Below are positions 1 through 10,294 of a DNA stretch of 64,000 bases, in pieces. A program made the position numbers and the translations under genes. A model generated the notes under the pieces. That model did not search any database. It was not told where the DNA came from and was given only the letters and a program-made list of their open reading frames with translations. Source of the DNA: Cohnella sp. OV330 (GTDB lineage: Bacteria > Bacillota > Bacilli > Paenibacillales > Paenibacillaceae). Position 1 is the first letter of the stretch. Each line of letters opens with the position of its first letter. The stretch is from the NCBI RefSeq assembly GCF_900112065.1, contig NZ_FOKE01000014.1:62001-126000 (forward strand). The letters run 5' to 3'.

Positions 1-343
1 TCGTAATCTCATTAAATACGACGCGGCAAGCGTCCTTTTCGTTCAACTCCAAATAATGGGCAAGGTGCCATGCGATCGCTTCGCCTTCGCGATCGGGGTC
101 GGCCGCGAGATAGACGCGCTTTACCCGCTTGCTGGCGTCCTTAAGCTCTTTGAGGACGCTCCCCTTGCCTCTGATCGTTATATATTTCGGTTGAAAATCG
201 TTTTCCACTTCCACGCCGATCTGGCTTTTCGGTAAATCGCGGATGTGCCCCATGGATGCCTTGACGATATACTTGCTGCCTAAGTACTTGCCGATCGTCT
301 TGGCCTTGGCCGGGGATTCTACGATGACGAGTGAATCCGCCAC
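1..343 (-). CDS. topA: DNA topoisomerase I, N-terminal part (runs off the window)
   Basis: Type IA topoisomerase that relaxes negatively supercoiled DNA. Only the first 114 codons are in the window. The reading frame opens with a GTG at 341-343 behind a strong AGGAGG, and the protein starts with the family signature MADSLVIVESPAKAKTIGKY, followed by the Toprim acidic motif DPDREGE at about residues 82-88, which binds the catalytic magnesium. It lies 79 bases downstream of dprA, the same dprA-topA order as in Bacillus subtilis. The C-terminal part, including the active-site tyrosine, is outside the window, so completeness cannot be judged. Confidence 0.95.
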   Translation of the reverse strand, partial: MADSLVIVESPAKAKTIGKYLGSKYIVKASMGHIRDLPKSQIGVEVENDFQPKYITIRGKGSVLKELKDASKRVKRVYLAADPDREGEAIAWHLAHYLELNEKDACRVVFNEIT

Positions 344-422
344 GTCAAAACCTCCTCTCCTACGGTCAACGGGCCCCTGGCTGGACCGTCGTCCGCTGAA
401 AATCCGGAATCGACGGGACGGC

Positions 423-1544
423 TCAAAGGGCTATATATACGGAACCGGGCTGCTGGTGTATTCGTTGCTTTATTTGTAAAGATATCAGAACCGCGTGTAA
501 AAGTCCAAACGTGAGGCCGCTGCGATGACATAGCTCCTCCGCGGAAGCGGGCCCGTCGGCTAGCAGACGGAATATTCGCGCTTCCTGTTCCGTCAGCTCC
601 GGCTCGCCGTACGAAGGCATTTCGGGAATCCGAACGCCGCCTAGATAGCGACGGTAATGCTTGATCACATCCTCCGCTTCAAGCACTTGGGCGGCCGCTC
701 CGTCGCGAAGCAGCTCGAGCGTGCCGCGGCTTCTCGGCGAGCTGATCGGACCCGGCACTGCGTATACGTCTCGATTTTCCTTGATCGCTTCGTTCGCCGT
801 AAGCAATGCCCCGCTGCGCGACGCCGCCTCTACTACGACTACCCCGAGCGACAACCCCGCGATGATTCGATTGCGCATCGGAAACATGCCGGGATGAATC
901 GGGACGTCCGGCGGCGTCATCGAGACAATTAAGCCCTCTTCAACGATTCGCCTGTAGAGCACGCGGTTTTCGGGCGGGTAAACCACATCCGCCGGCGAGC
1001 CAAGCACCGCCACCGTCCCGCCGTTGCCGCGAAGCGCGCCGGCATGGGCGGCGGCATCGATGCCTTTGGCCATTCCGCTCGTTACCGCGAGCCCGGCATG
1101 ACTGAATGCGGCCGATAAATCCTCGGCCGCCCGCTTGCCGTATATCGTCGCTTGCCGCGTGCCGACGACGGCAACCTGCGGTCTAGCAAGCAATTCCAAT
1201 CGTCCAATATAATAGAGCACCCAAGGCGGTCTGTAAATATGCCGCAGCAAATCCGGATAGTCCGGATCCATTTCCGTTACGACGGATAGTCCTGTTTTCT
1301 CCCATCTGGCGCGGCGCTGTTCCATTCGTCGGCTTTCCAAGCTCGCGGCAATCGCCTCCGCGCGTCGGACGGATAGCCCCAATTCCCGCCATTCGGCGGG
1401 TCTTCGCAGCGCTGCGTCCTTTAGACCGTCTTTTGCCATAATCGTGTTGATCGTTTCCCAGCCGACGCCTTCCGTCTCGTGTAGCGCCGCCAACGTATCG
1501 CGCATCTGCTCGAGCAATTTCGGCACAACCTTCCTGTTTTTCAA
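423..1544 (-). CDS. dprA: DNA-processing protein DprA
   Basis: DprA protects incoming single-stranded DNA during natural transformation and loads RecA. The 373-residue reading has the N-terminal helix-hairpin region (EGVGWETINTIM), a Rossmann-like core with the motifs GTRQATIYG, SGMAKGIDAAAH and the family-typical MFPMRNRIIAGLS, and a C-terminal winged-helix-like tail. The start is uncertain: the TTG at 1544 lies inside the T-tract of the sucCD terminator, while a TTG at 1517 is preceded by AGGAAGG, and an ATG at 1505 matches the usual family start. The gene follows sucD and precedes topA, as in B. subtilis. comM, another transformation gene, lies 3 kb upstream. Confidence 0.93.
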   Translation of the reverse strand: MKNRKVVPKLLEQMRDTLAALHETEGVGWETINTIMAKDGLKDAALRRPAEWRELGLSVRRAEAIAASLESRRMEQRRARWEKTGLSVVTEMDPDYPDLLRHIYRPPWVLYYIGRLELLARPQVAVVGTRQATIYGKRAAEDLSAAFSHAGLAVTSGMAKGIDAAAHAGALRGNGGTVAVLGSPADVVYPPENRVLYRRIVEEGLIVSMTPPDVPIHPGMFPMRNRIIAGLSLGVVVVEAASRSGALLTANEAIKENRDVYAVPGPISSPRSRGTLELLRDGAAAQVLEAEDVIKHYRRYLGGVRIPEMPSYGEPELTEQEARIFRLLADGPASAEELCHRSGLTFGLLHAVLISLQIKQRIHQQPGSVYIAL

Positions 1545-1588
1545 AAAACAAACAGCCCTCCACGCTCCGTTCAGAGCGCGGAAGGCTG
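1541..1588 (-). terminator. Intrinsic terminator after sucCD
   Basis: A GC-rich stem (arms about 1574-1588 and 1553-1568, with GAGCG/CGCTC at the loop) is followed on the minus strand by a T-rich tract, TTTGTTTTTTG. It lies 37 bases past the sucD stop. It also overlaps the most distal possible start of dprA, so some read-through or a separate dprA promoter is implied. Confidence 0.75.
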
Positions 1589-1624
1589 CCTGCCATCCGA
1601 AAAATCACGTATTTTGTCTAAAAA

Positions 1625-2551
<927 letters not shown>

Positions 2552-2578
2552 GACTTCACACTCCCCGGTTCTCCCTGA

Positions 2579-3739
<1,161 letters not shown>

Positions 3740-3813
3740 GGCCCTGCATCCTCCCGTTTAAAACGCATCATAACAACCTTGTAGGCACTTCGTACAAGCA
3801 CCAAACCTTACCC

Positions 3814-3822
3814 ATTGTATCA
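3814..3822 (-). promoter_or_regulatory. Extended -10 promoter candidate for sucCD
   Basis: Read on the minus strand the sequence is TGATACAAT, an extended -10 element (TG-N-TACAAT). No good -35 hexamer lies 16-18 bases upstream, which fits an extended -10 promoter. It is about 75 bases ahead of the sucC start. Confidence 0.45.
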
Positions 3823-3857
3823 CTTTTCGTCTGGGCGTTCCTCTGTTTTTCATCAAA

Positions 3858-3893
3858 TTTTTAGATGACTTTGGCAACGATTTCATCTAAAAA
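3858..3893. repeat. Perfect 11-base inverted repeat upstream of sucCD, operator candidate
   Basis: TTTTTAGATGA at 3858-3868 is repeated as its exact complement TCATCTAAAAA at 3883-3893, with 14 bases between. It lies about 40 bases upstream of the candidate sucCD -10 element. It has no proper GC stem or T-tract, so it does not look like a terminator for comM; an operator is the better reading. The rest of the 3740-4023 gap holds nothing recognisable. Confidence 0.5.
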
Positions 3894-4023
3894 GGAGAAT
3901 GAAAGGCCGTCAAATGAGCCGCACGATGTTTAACATGGCCCAATCGACAGGGGCGATATTCATCGATTCTGCCCATTGGTGCCTATCGGCTCGCCGACAT
4001 GTCCGTAGTTGATTTCAGCTGCC

Positions 4024-5661
4024 CTAGTTGCCTGCGGCCGTTCGATCCGCCGCGTTCCTTTCGCCCCGCGAAGACGATTCCGGCTTGCCGCCGCCCTGTT
4101 TAACCTGCGTTTCTCGGATTATACCAGGCTCGTAGCCCGTCGTTTGTCTGTCCAGCGCACGGTACTGCACCGCCTCGGCGACATGTTCGAGCCGTACGGC
4201 ATCGCAATCTTCGAGATCCGCGATCGTTCGGGACAACTTCAGGATGCGGTCGTGAGCGCGGTAGCTAAGGCCTAACCTGCTGTACATGCCGGTCAATAGC
4301 GCCTCCGCATCGCTCGCTAGCCTTGCGTGAACGGCCAACAATCGTCCAGACAGCTCGCTGTTCCACCGGATTCCGGCTTCGGCATAGCGGTGCTGCTGTC
4401 GCTCATAAGCGACGCTCAGCTTTTCCCTCGCCTCTTCGGACGACATTCCGCCGTTCCCGAAGCTGACGGGCTGTCTCGGAATCTCGACTTGGAGGTCGAT
4501 CCGGTCGGCCAGCGGCCCGGACATCCTGGCGCGATATCGGGCGAGCGAGCCGGCCGAGCAGGTGCACGGCTGCTCGGTCTGGTCGCCGCCCCAGTAGCCG
4601 CAGGCGCACGGATTCATAGCGGCCGCCAGCATGAAGCTTGCGGGGAAACGCGTCACGCCGCGTGCGCGGCCGATCGTCACATGACGGTCTTCGAGCGGCT
4701 GTCGGAGCGACTCGAGCGCGCTTCGCCCGAATTCGGGCAATTCGTCCAAAAAGAGAACTCCGCGATGCGCGAGCGTCACTTCGCCCGGCTTGGGCACGGG
4801 CCCTCCGCCGATCAAGCCCGATGTCGACACCGTGTGATGCGGCGCACGAAATGGACGCGCCCGAATCAAGCCGGCTCGGGCACCCGGAAACTTCCCGCTT
4901 ACGCTGTAGATCTTAGTCACCTCAAGCGCCTCTTCGTCCGCGAGCGGCGGCAGCAGCGATGGAAGTCTCCTGCAAAGCATCGTCTTTCCCGTGCCCGGAG
5001 GCCCTAGGAAAAGCAGGTTATGCATCCCGGCCGCGGCAATCAGGAGCGCCCGCTTGCCCTGCAGCTGGCCGGAAACGTCCGATAAATCGGGCGAGGCCCC
5101 CAAAGCAGGCTCTCCGATTTGCGCCGTCTCGATCGGCTGCGCCGAAGCGCCCGTCCCGCTTCGACCGCAAATCCAATCCGCCAGCGACGCGACCGATATG
5201 ACCTCGATGCCTTCAATCAATCCGGCTTCATGAGCGCTAGCCGGCGGCACGTACACGCGTCGCAAACCGGCCGATCGGGCATTCTCGGCCATCGCCAGCA
5301 CGCCCGGTACTGCCTTAACCTCCCCGTTCAACGACAATTCTCCGATAATCAGGGCGCCCTCCAGCTCATCCTGCGGCATCTGGCCGCTCGCGCAAAGAAT
5401 GCCCGCGGCGATCGCCAAATCGAACGCGCTCCCTTGCTTGCGCATGTCCGCAGGCGCCAGATTGACCGTGATGCGATCAAGCGGAAACTTCATGCCGGCA
5501 TTTTGAATGGCTGCCCTTGCGCGGTCGATCGATTCGCGAACGGCAGGATCGGGCAATCCGACCACGTTAACCTGGGGCAAACCTGCCGCGATGTCCACCT
5601 CGACCTCAATAAGCTTGCCTTCAACGCCGAGCACGATAGCGCTTAACAATTTGCAGTACAT
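4024..5661 (-). CDS. comM: ComM/YifB family Mg-chelatase-like AAA+ ATPase
   Basis: ComM-family proteins are hexameric helicases; in naturally transformable bacteria ComM promotes branch migration during recombination. The 545-residue protein has an N-terminal Lon-protease-like domain beginning MYCKLLSAIVLGVEGKLIEV, the Walker A GPPGTGKT at about 220-227, Walker B LFLDELPEF, a cysteine cluster (CACGYWGG ... PCTC), and the C-terminal Mg-chelatase-like domain. I chose the ATG at 5661 rather than one 24 codons upstream because it matches the family start and has GGAGGGAAGG in front. It has its own promoter (5752-5780), and the ribosome binding site can pair with an upstream complement. A role in transformation is inferred from the family and from dprA nearby. 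Confidence 0.93.
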   Translation of the reverse strand: MYCKLLSAIVLGVEGKLIEVEVDIAAGLPQVNVVGLPDPAVRESIDRARAAIQNAGMKFPLDRITVNLAPADMRKQGSAFDLAIAAGILCASGQMPQDELEGALIIGELSLNGEVKAVPGVLAMAENARSAGLRRVYVPPASAHEAGLIEGIEVISVASLADWICGRSGTGASAQPIETAQIGEPALGASPDLSDVSGQLQGKRALLIAAAGMHNLLFLGPPGTGKTMLCRRLPSLLPPLADEEALEVTKIYSVSGKFPGARAGLIRARPFRAPHHTVSTSGLIGGGPVPKPGEVTLAHRGVLFLDELPEFGRSALESLRQPLEDRHVTIGRARGVTRFPASFMLAAAMNPCACGYWGGDQTEQPCTCSAGSLARYRARMSGPLADRIDLQVEIPRQPVSFGNGGMSSEEAREKLSVAYERQQHRYAEAGIRWNSELSGRLLAVHARLASDAEALLTGMYSRLGLSYRAHDRILKLSRTIADLEDCDAVRLEHVAEAVQYRALDRQTTGYEPGIIRETQVKQGGGKPESSSRGERNAADRTAAGN

Positions 5662-5669
5662 AAAAAATA

Positions 5670-5711
5670 CACCTTCCCTCCGCAACGTAACTTCGTCGCC
5701 GGAGCAAGGTG
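5670..5711 (-). promoter_or_regulatory. Hairpin that could sequester the comM ribosome binding site
   Basis: In the comM leader the ribosome binding region CGGAGGGAAGGTG (5670-5682) is nearly complementary to CACCTTGCTCCG (5700-5711), leaving a 17-base loop. Twelve positions can pair with one bulged base. In this form the Shine-Dalgarno bases would be double-stranded, which suggests translational control. Confidence 0.5.
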
Positions 5712-5751
5712 CTTCCCTTCGTTCCGTATCCATTTTATTTCGTTATCGTTA

Positions 5752-5780
5752 AGTTTAATGACGTAACGGCCGTTTGTCAA
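5752..5780 (-). promoter_or_regulatory. Sigma-A promoter for comM
   Basis: On the minus strand: TTGACA (5775-5780), 17-base spacer, TAAACT (5752-5757). The expected start point leaves a 5' leader of about 85 bases before the comM ATG, long enough for the hairpin at 5670-5711. Confidence 0.7.
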
Positions 5781-5850
5781 CCATCGCCAACGGAGTAGCC
5801 CGCGGTAGATTCCCGGCCTATATCCATCCTTGCCGATCAAGCTGCAGCGG

Positions 5851-6246
5851 TCAAAATGCCCCGATCAAATGACGCACTTCCTTGACTCTCCCCGCTTCGT
5901 CGTTCGTCACCGCCACGACGTCGAACCTTGTCCGCGTCCCTTCCAGCCCCGCGAACCGCAAATAGACCTGAGCCGTCGCGCGCACCTGCATGCACTTGCG
6001 GGGCGTGACGGCTTCGACGGCCGTTCCGAACCGGCCGTTTTCCTTTCGCGATCGGACTTCTACGATGACGGTAACGTCGCCGTCCGTCGCGACGATGTCC
6101 AGCTCCCCAGTGCGGCAGCGCCAGTTCCGTTCGCGTATGCGGTACCCGAGACGTTCCAAAAAGACGGCGGCTTCCGCTTCGGCGCTGTCCCCGCACATTT
6201 TACGTAGGTCCGGCCTCCGAATGCTCGACCTCGGATTACGCGTCAA
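5851..6246 (-). CDS. yraN: YraN family (UPF0102) nuclease-fold protein
   Basis: A 131-residue member of the YraN family, which has a PD-(D/E)XK/Holliday-junction-resolvase-like fold; its role is not established. The family pattern is clear: GDSAEAEAAVFLERLGYRI, then RNWRCRTGELDIVATDG (the E and D of the nuclease-like core) and VIVEVRSRK. The start is a TTG at 6246 with GGAGG ahead; it overlaps the ylqH stop in TTGA, implying translational coupling. In many bacteria yraN lies beside comM, as here. In B. subtilis this slot in the operon has neither gene. Confidence 0.9.
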   Translation of the reverse strand: MTRNPRSSIRRPDLRKMCGDSAEAEAAVFLERLGYRIRERNWRCRTGELDIVATDGDVTVIVEVRSRKENGRFGTAVEAVTPRKCMQVRATAQVYLRFAGLEGTRTRFDVVAVTNDEAGRVKEVRHLIGAF

Positions 6247-6611
6247 TTCGGTTGCCCTCCGTTCCTCAGTGACGCCCGCTTATCGGACCGGTAGACGAAG
6301 CTCAGCACTTCTGCGACCAGCTGGTACAGCTCCTGCGGGATTTCCTGCTCCAAGTCCAGCTTCGACAGCACTTCGACGAGCGAAGCATCCTCTTGGACGG
6401 GGACGCCGTTCTCCGCGGCGCGCTTCAATATCTCTTCGGCGACGGCGCCTTTGCCTTTGGCGACGACCACCGGCGCGGACCGAAGCTCCGGATTGTACTT
6501 CAGCGCGACTGCCTTGCGGGGAACGTAGCGTTCGCCTTCGACTGCATCCCTGGTTCCGTCAGGACGATCGGCCCCTCCCGCCTTCCGTCCGTTTCCCTTC
6601 GGCTGCTCCAT
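6243..6611 (-). CDS. ylqH: Stand-alone FlhB/EscU-like cytoplasmic domain protein (YlqH type)
   Basis: A 122-residue protein matching only the C-terminal cytoplasmic part of the flagellar/type III export switch protein FlhB, with no membrane segments. The segment VALKYNPELRSAPVVVAKGKG corresponds to the region around the FlhB autocleavage site NPTH; here it reads NPEL, so the cleaving residues are changed. It then follows the domain pattern through DLEQEIPQELYQLVAEVLSFVYR. Gene order (ylqG, ylqH, sucC side) is the same as in B. subtilis. Function is unknown; possibly a regulator or partner of the FliK-like protein encoded just upstream. Confidence 0.88.
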   Translation of the reverse strand: MEQPKGNGRKAGGADRPDGTRDAVEGERYVPRKAVALKYNPELRSAPVVVAKGKGAVAEEILKRAAENGVPVQEDASLVEVLSKLDLEQEIPQELYQLVAEVLSFVYRSDKRASLRNGGQPN

Positions 6612-6647
6612 ACGTTTCCCACCTTGCTATATCCGTGTGCGGGCCGG

Positions 6648-8465
6648 TTAAGCCCGATAATCGATGCCTTTGTAAAGCTTGGCGGCATATGCGCCCCCGG
6701 GCGCTTGGCCTGCTTCGGGCGCGCTCGCCTCGGCTGCCGGCCGCTCCGGATAGGGGGCTGCAGTCAACGACATGAGCCGGTATCCCGCCGATCTAAGTCC
6801 ATCGGCAGCTTCAGCCTTCGCATCCTCGATCAACTCCGCTACTTCGGGGTCGTCGTTCAACAATCGTAGCGAGACCGATCGATCGACGACCTGCACGTCG
6901 ACGACGGTACGTCCCATATGCCGCATATCGAGATCGAACAGAAGCCTGCAATTGTCCGGATCCAACTCGCCGCGCCGCCCTCGCCGCGCTTCAATATGGA
7001 CTTTGGCCGTCGTTTCTCCGTCCTGCCCCTTCATCGGAACGAACAAGGTCATATGACTCATCATCGCCGTATTCTGCCGCTCCGCCGAGAGAAGGAGCTG
7101 CTGTCCCGTAATTTGCTGGACGAGATTTTGCGCCGCTTCGCGCAGCGCCTGCGGAACATCGTCGCTTGCGGTCAGTCCGAGCAGCACGCTCTTTAACGAA
7201 TCGGCCTGCCGCGCCGCTTCGTTCGACGTTTGGTCCGACCCGCTCGACAGGCCGGCCTGCAGCTCGCTCCAAGCTCCGCTTTTGAGCGCCGCATGCTCAT
7301 GGTTCGCGCCAAGCGCGTTCAGCAGCTTGCCGATCCAAGACGGCTCCTTGTCCGCGCTCGTAACGGCGGACTTTTCGCCCGTAGCGCCGCTGCCATCCGT
7401 ACGCAGGGGAGCCGACGAAGCTCCCGCATCGGTTCGACCTTTCCCGGATCCGACAACATCGTCGGCCTCATCCGGCGAGGTCCCCGCGCCTCGCAATCCT
7501 GACGCAGCCGTATCCGGCGTCCGCCGGCCCGGCGACACCGCTCCTTGCGCCGCGCCCTCGGGATCTGCCGCCGTCGAGGCGGGCTGTGGCATGACGCTCC
7601 AGCGGCCTACGGCCTCTTGGCGAGCTTCGGCTTGCTGTCCCGCCCTTGCGGGCTCTGCGAGCCCGCCGCGGCCGTTAGGCTGCCGCTCGATGCTAAGTGC
7701 CGGCTCCTGAACCGCCGCGCGATTGCCGCCTCCCGCTTTCTCGCCGGCGCGAGAAGCCAAGCCCTCGTCGGTCGCTGCCTGCCCGTCGACCAGCGCGGAC
7801 ACCTCTCTCAGCAGCGACAAGATTCGCCGAGCGGCTTCGGACGTTTCAAGCTTGACCGACGGGTCGGCAGCCGCCTGCCCCGCAAGCTCCGCCAGCGTCG
7901 ACAGCTGTTCATGCAACGGCGGTCCGTACAGCGCCTGCTTAAGCGAGCCGATCGTCGTCTCGGTCGGCTGGAGTCCTCGCCTGAAGGCGACCCCAGCCGC
8001 ATTCATCCACTCCTGCGCATCGGCACCAGGCGGCTTGGCCGTTGACGCCTGCGCGAACCAGTCGGCCGTATCGCGCGTGACGGGATATCCGTCGCGCGCG
8101 AGCCCGCGGAGCAGCTCGCGGCTCCACGGCTGCTCGGGCAGTCCGAAGGCTTTGACGCCTTCGCGGATCAGCGTCTCGTCGGCCGCATCCGCCTGCGCGG
8201 CATCCGCCAGCGGCCGCAAGGAGATCAACCCCGAGGACGAGTCCGGACGCACCTGCAGCAGCGTGCTCTGGCCGACGGACAAATCCGCCTCGAGCTTGGC
8301 TCTGACAGGCACGCCGTTGATGTTCATGAGCGCGTCCTGCCCGTCCAGCATCTCGATCAGCACGCCTCGCACGATCTGTCCGATCCGCAGTTCCAGCGCT
8401 TTGACGTCGGTCGGCTGGCTTTCCTTCATGAACGCCCGCATCAAAGAACCGATGTTCATGTCCAA
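6648..8465 (-). CDS. ylqG: Large YlqG-like protein with a FliK-like C-terminal domain
   Basis: A 605-residue protein of unknown role. The middle (about 230-370) is low-complexity, rich in Ala, Gly, Ser, Pro, Gln and Arg. The last 150 residues (MTLFVPMKGQDGETTAKVHI through LRLLNDDPEVAELIEDAKAE and LRSAGYRL) resemble the C-terminal domain of flagellar hook-length control protein FliK. No signal peptide or membrane segment is seen. The TTG at 8465 is chosen because AAGGAG lies 10 bases before it; the ATG two codons on would be too far. The pairing with a FlhB-like protein (ylqH) mirrors the FliK-FlhB partnership, outside any flagellar operon. Its functional meaning is inference. Confidence 0.82.
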   Translation of the reverse strand: MDMNIGSLMRAFMKESQPTDVKALELRIGQIVRGVLIEMLDGQDALMNINGVPVRAKLEADLSVGQSTLLQVRPDSSSGLISLRPLADAAQADAADETLIREGVKAFGLPEQPWSRELLRGLARDGYPVTRDTADWFAQASTAKPPGADAQEWMNAAGVAFRRGLQPTETTIGSLKQALYGPPLHEQLSTLAELAGQAAADPSVKLETSEAARRILSLLREVSALVDGQAATDEGLASRAGEKAGGGNRAAVQEPALSIERQPNGRGGLAEPARAGQQAEARQEAVGRWSVMPQPASTAADPEGAAQGAVSPGRRTPDTAASGLRGAGTSPDEADDVVGSGKGRTDAGASSAPLRTDGSGATGEKSAVTSADKEPSWIGKLLNALGANHEHAALKSGAWSELQAGLSSGSDQTSNEAARQADSLKSVLLGLTASDDVPQALREAAQNLVQQITGQQLLLSAERQNTAMMSHMTLFVPMKGQDGETTAKVHIEARRGRRGELDPDNCRLLFDLDMRHMGRTVVDVQVVDRSVSLRLLNDDPEVAELIEDAKAEAADGLRSAGYRLMSLTAAPYPERPAAEASAPEAGQAPGGAYAAKLYKGIDYRA

Positions 8466-8548
8466 TTTGGCGCAGCTCCTTCCTCGAGTCTGCCCTCGGG
8501 CGGACTGAAGGTTATGTATTCGTTTATCGGTTGCGGCTCGTCAATCCG

Positions 8549-9196
8549 TTAAAAGAGCGTTTGCTGTTCCGCATCGTATTTCGTCAAAAACGACCTGCGA
8601 TGCAGCGGCGTCGGCCCGAGCGCGAGCAGCGCTTCGCGATGAACCTTGGTCGCGTATCCCTTGTGGTCCTTGATGCCGTATCCGGCGTAATTCAAATCCC
8701 ATATTTGTTCGCAAAGCCGATCCCGCGTCACCTTGGCGACGATCGAAGCAGCGCCGATCGATTGGCTTAGCATGTCTCCCTTGATGATTTTCGTTTGCGG
8801 GAGAGGCAAATCCACGGTCTCAGCGTCGATCAAAAGGTGATCCGACTTCGCCGCGAGCCCCTCGACCGCGAGCTTCATCGCCAGGCGCGAAGCCTGCCGG
8901 ATATTGATCTTGTCGATCGTCTCTGCGTCGACGCGTCCGACCGACCAGGCGACCGCGTTCGCGAGAATGATGTCGTACAGCTCGTCCCGCTTTTTCTCGC
9001 TCAGCCGCTTGGAATCGTCGATCCCCTCGAGCATGAGGCCCGGCGGCATAATGACGGCCGCGGCGACCACGTCGCCGAACAAGCAGCCTCTGCCGACCTC
9101 GTCCACGCCGGCGATGGCCGTGGCGCCTTCGGTCCATAACGTTCGCTCATATGCTAATCTGTCGATTTCAATCGGTATCTCGGTTTTCAATTCCAT
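8549..9196 (-). CDS. rnhB: Ribonuclease HII
   Basis: RNase HII removes ribonucleotides from DNA and RNA primers from Okazaki fragments. The 215-residue protein carries the family signature IAGVDEVGRGCLFGDVV with the catalytic Asp and Glu at about residues 32-33, the KRLSEKKRDEL element, and the later acidic LLIDAETVDLPL and DHKGYATKVHREALLALGPTPLHRRSF region. It lies between ylqF and ylqG as in B. subtilis. The start is somewhat uncertain because the ATG at 9196 has GGCGGAG directly abutting it. Confidence 0.95.
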   Translation of the reverse strand: MELKTEIPIEIDRLAYERTLWTEGATAIAGVDEVGRGCLFGDVVAAAVIMPPGLMLEGIDDSKRLSEKKRDELYDIILANAVAWSVGRVDAETIDKINIRQASRLAMKLAVEGLAAKSDHLLIDAETVDLPLPQTKIIKGDMLSQSIGAASIVAKVTRDRLCEQIWDLNYAGYGIKDHKGYATKVHREALLALGPTPLHRRSFLTKYDAEQQTLF

Positions 9197-9292
9197 CTCC
9201 GCCTTCGATGCCTGCGTTCGTATTTGTTCTGTCTTCTATTGTCCGTCAACTGCGTCGATCCGGCAACTGTTTTTCGCCATTCAATCGCTTCT

Positions 9293-9325
9293 ATAAAAAA
9301 AGACCCGCCGACCGAAGTCGACGAG
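9293..9325 (-). terminator. Terminator or attenuator after ylqF
   Basis: On the minus strand, CTCGTCGAC and GTCGGCGGG form a stem (with two G-U pairs) around TTCG, followed by seven T. It begins only a few bases after the ylqF stop and separates ylqF from rnhB. Confidence 0.65.
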
Positions 9326-9328
9326 CCT

Positions 9329-10198
9329 TCAATTAATTACAGGCAATTCTAGCGAAATCCGACCCAGCTTGCCTGACCGCAAGTCCCGCAAGAGGACGCC
9401 GGCGGCCTTGTCGTAATCCACGTGCCCCCCGCTGCCGAGGCATCCCCTGCGCCGGCCGATATCCGCCAGCACTTCCGCTGCCGACGCCGTATCCGGGAGC
9501 TCTGCCGGGAGGGTAGCCAAGCCGTAACGTTCGACTAGCGTGTCCCGGTATTCGTCAGTCAAATAACGGATCAGCGTGCAGCCGACCTCGTCCACGTGAA
9601 TCACTTCTTCTTTGATCGCGCCCGTAGCGGCCAACCTGAAGCCGACGTCGGCGTCCTCGAACTTCGGCCACAAGATACCCGGCGTGTCCAACAGCTCCAG
9701 TCCGCCGCCCGTTCGAATCCACTGCTGGCCCTTCGTGACGCCGGGCTTGTCGCCGGTCATCGCCGCGCTTCGTCCTGCCAGCTTGTTGATCAACGTTGAC
9801 TTCCCTACGTTCGGAATGCCGACGATCAAAGCGCGGGCAGGCCTGGGCTTAAGGCCTTTGGCGATCTGCCGATCCGTCTTTTCCTTAAGCAGCGCCTGGA
9901 CGCGAACCGCGATTTCCTTGACGCCCGTGCCGGTGCTTGAGTCAATTAGGAGCGCGCTATGGCCGAGCGCCTGGTAGTGAGCAAGCCATGCCGCGTTCGC
10001 GACCGGGTCGGCCAGGTCCGCCTTGTTCAGCAGAATGAGCCTCGGCTTGCCGCCCACGATCTCGTCGATCATCGGATTGCGGCTCGCTTCGGGGATGCGC
10101 GCGTCCAGCAGTTCGAATACGACGTCGATCAGTTTAAGCTTTTCTTCGATTTGCCTTTTGGCCCGGGTCATATGACCGGGGAACCATTGGATGGTCAA
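9329..10198 (-). CDS. rbgA: Ribosome biogenesis GTPase A (RbgA/YlqF)
   Basis: Circularly permuted GTPase needed for late assembly of the 50S ribosomal subunit. The 289-residue protein has the motifs in permuted order: G4 LNKADL, then G1 GIPNVGKSTLINKL, then G3 DTPGILWPK. It starts TIQWFPGHMTRAKRQIEE, typical of the family, and ends in the RNA-binding C-terminal domain. The start is a TTG at 10198 with AAGGAGG eight bases upstream. The lepB-rbgA-rnhB neighbourhood is conserved in related bacteria. Confidence 0.96.
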   Translation of the reverse strand: MTIQWFPGHMTRAKRQIEEKLKLIDVVFELLDARIPEASRNPMIDEIVGGKPRLILLNKADLADPVANAAWLAHYQALGHSALLIDSSTGTGVKEIAVRVQALLKEKTDRQIAKGLKPRPARALIVGIPNVGKSTLINKLAGRSAAMTGDKPGVTKGQQWIRTGGGLELLDTPGILWPKFEDADVGFRLAATGAIKEEVIHVDEVGCTLIRYLTDEYRDTLVERYGLATLPAELPDTASAAEVLADIGRRRGCLGSGGHVDYDKAAGVLLRDLRSGKLGRISLELPVIN

Positions 10199-10294
10199 AT
10201 GAAACGGCCTCCTTAAGTATGCGTCTCAGGCAGCGCCCGTTTGTCTATCCGGCAGCCGTCGCCGTCATCCAAGACGCATCGCGTCAAGTCCGGC

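Noticed and set aside
9197..9292. Promoter for rnhB (TTGCCG-17-GACAAT or TTGACG-17-CAAATA)
   Set aside because: Both candidates match consensus at only four positions in at least one hexamer; too weak to list.
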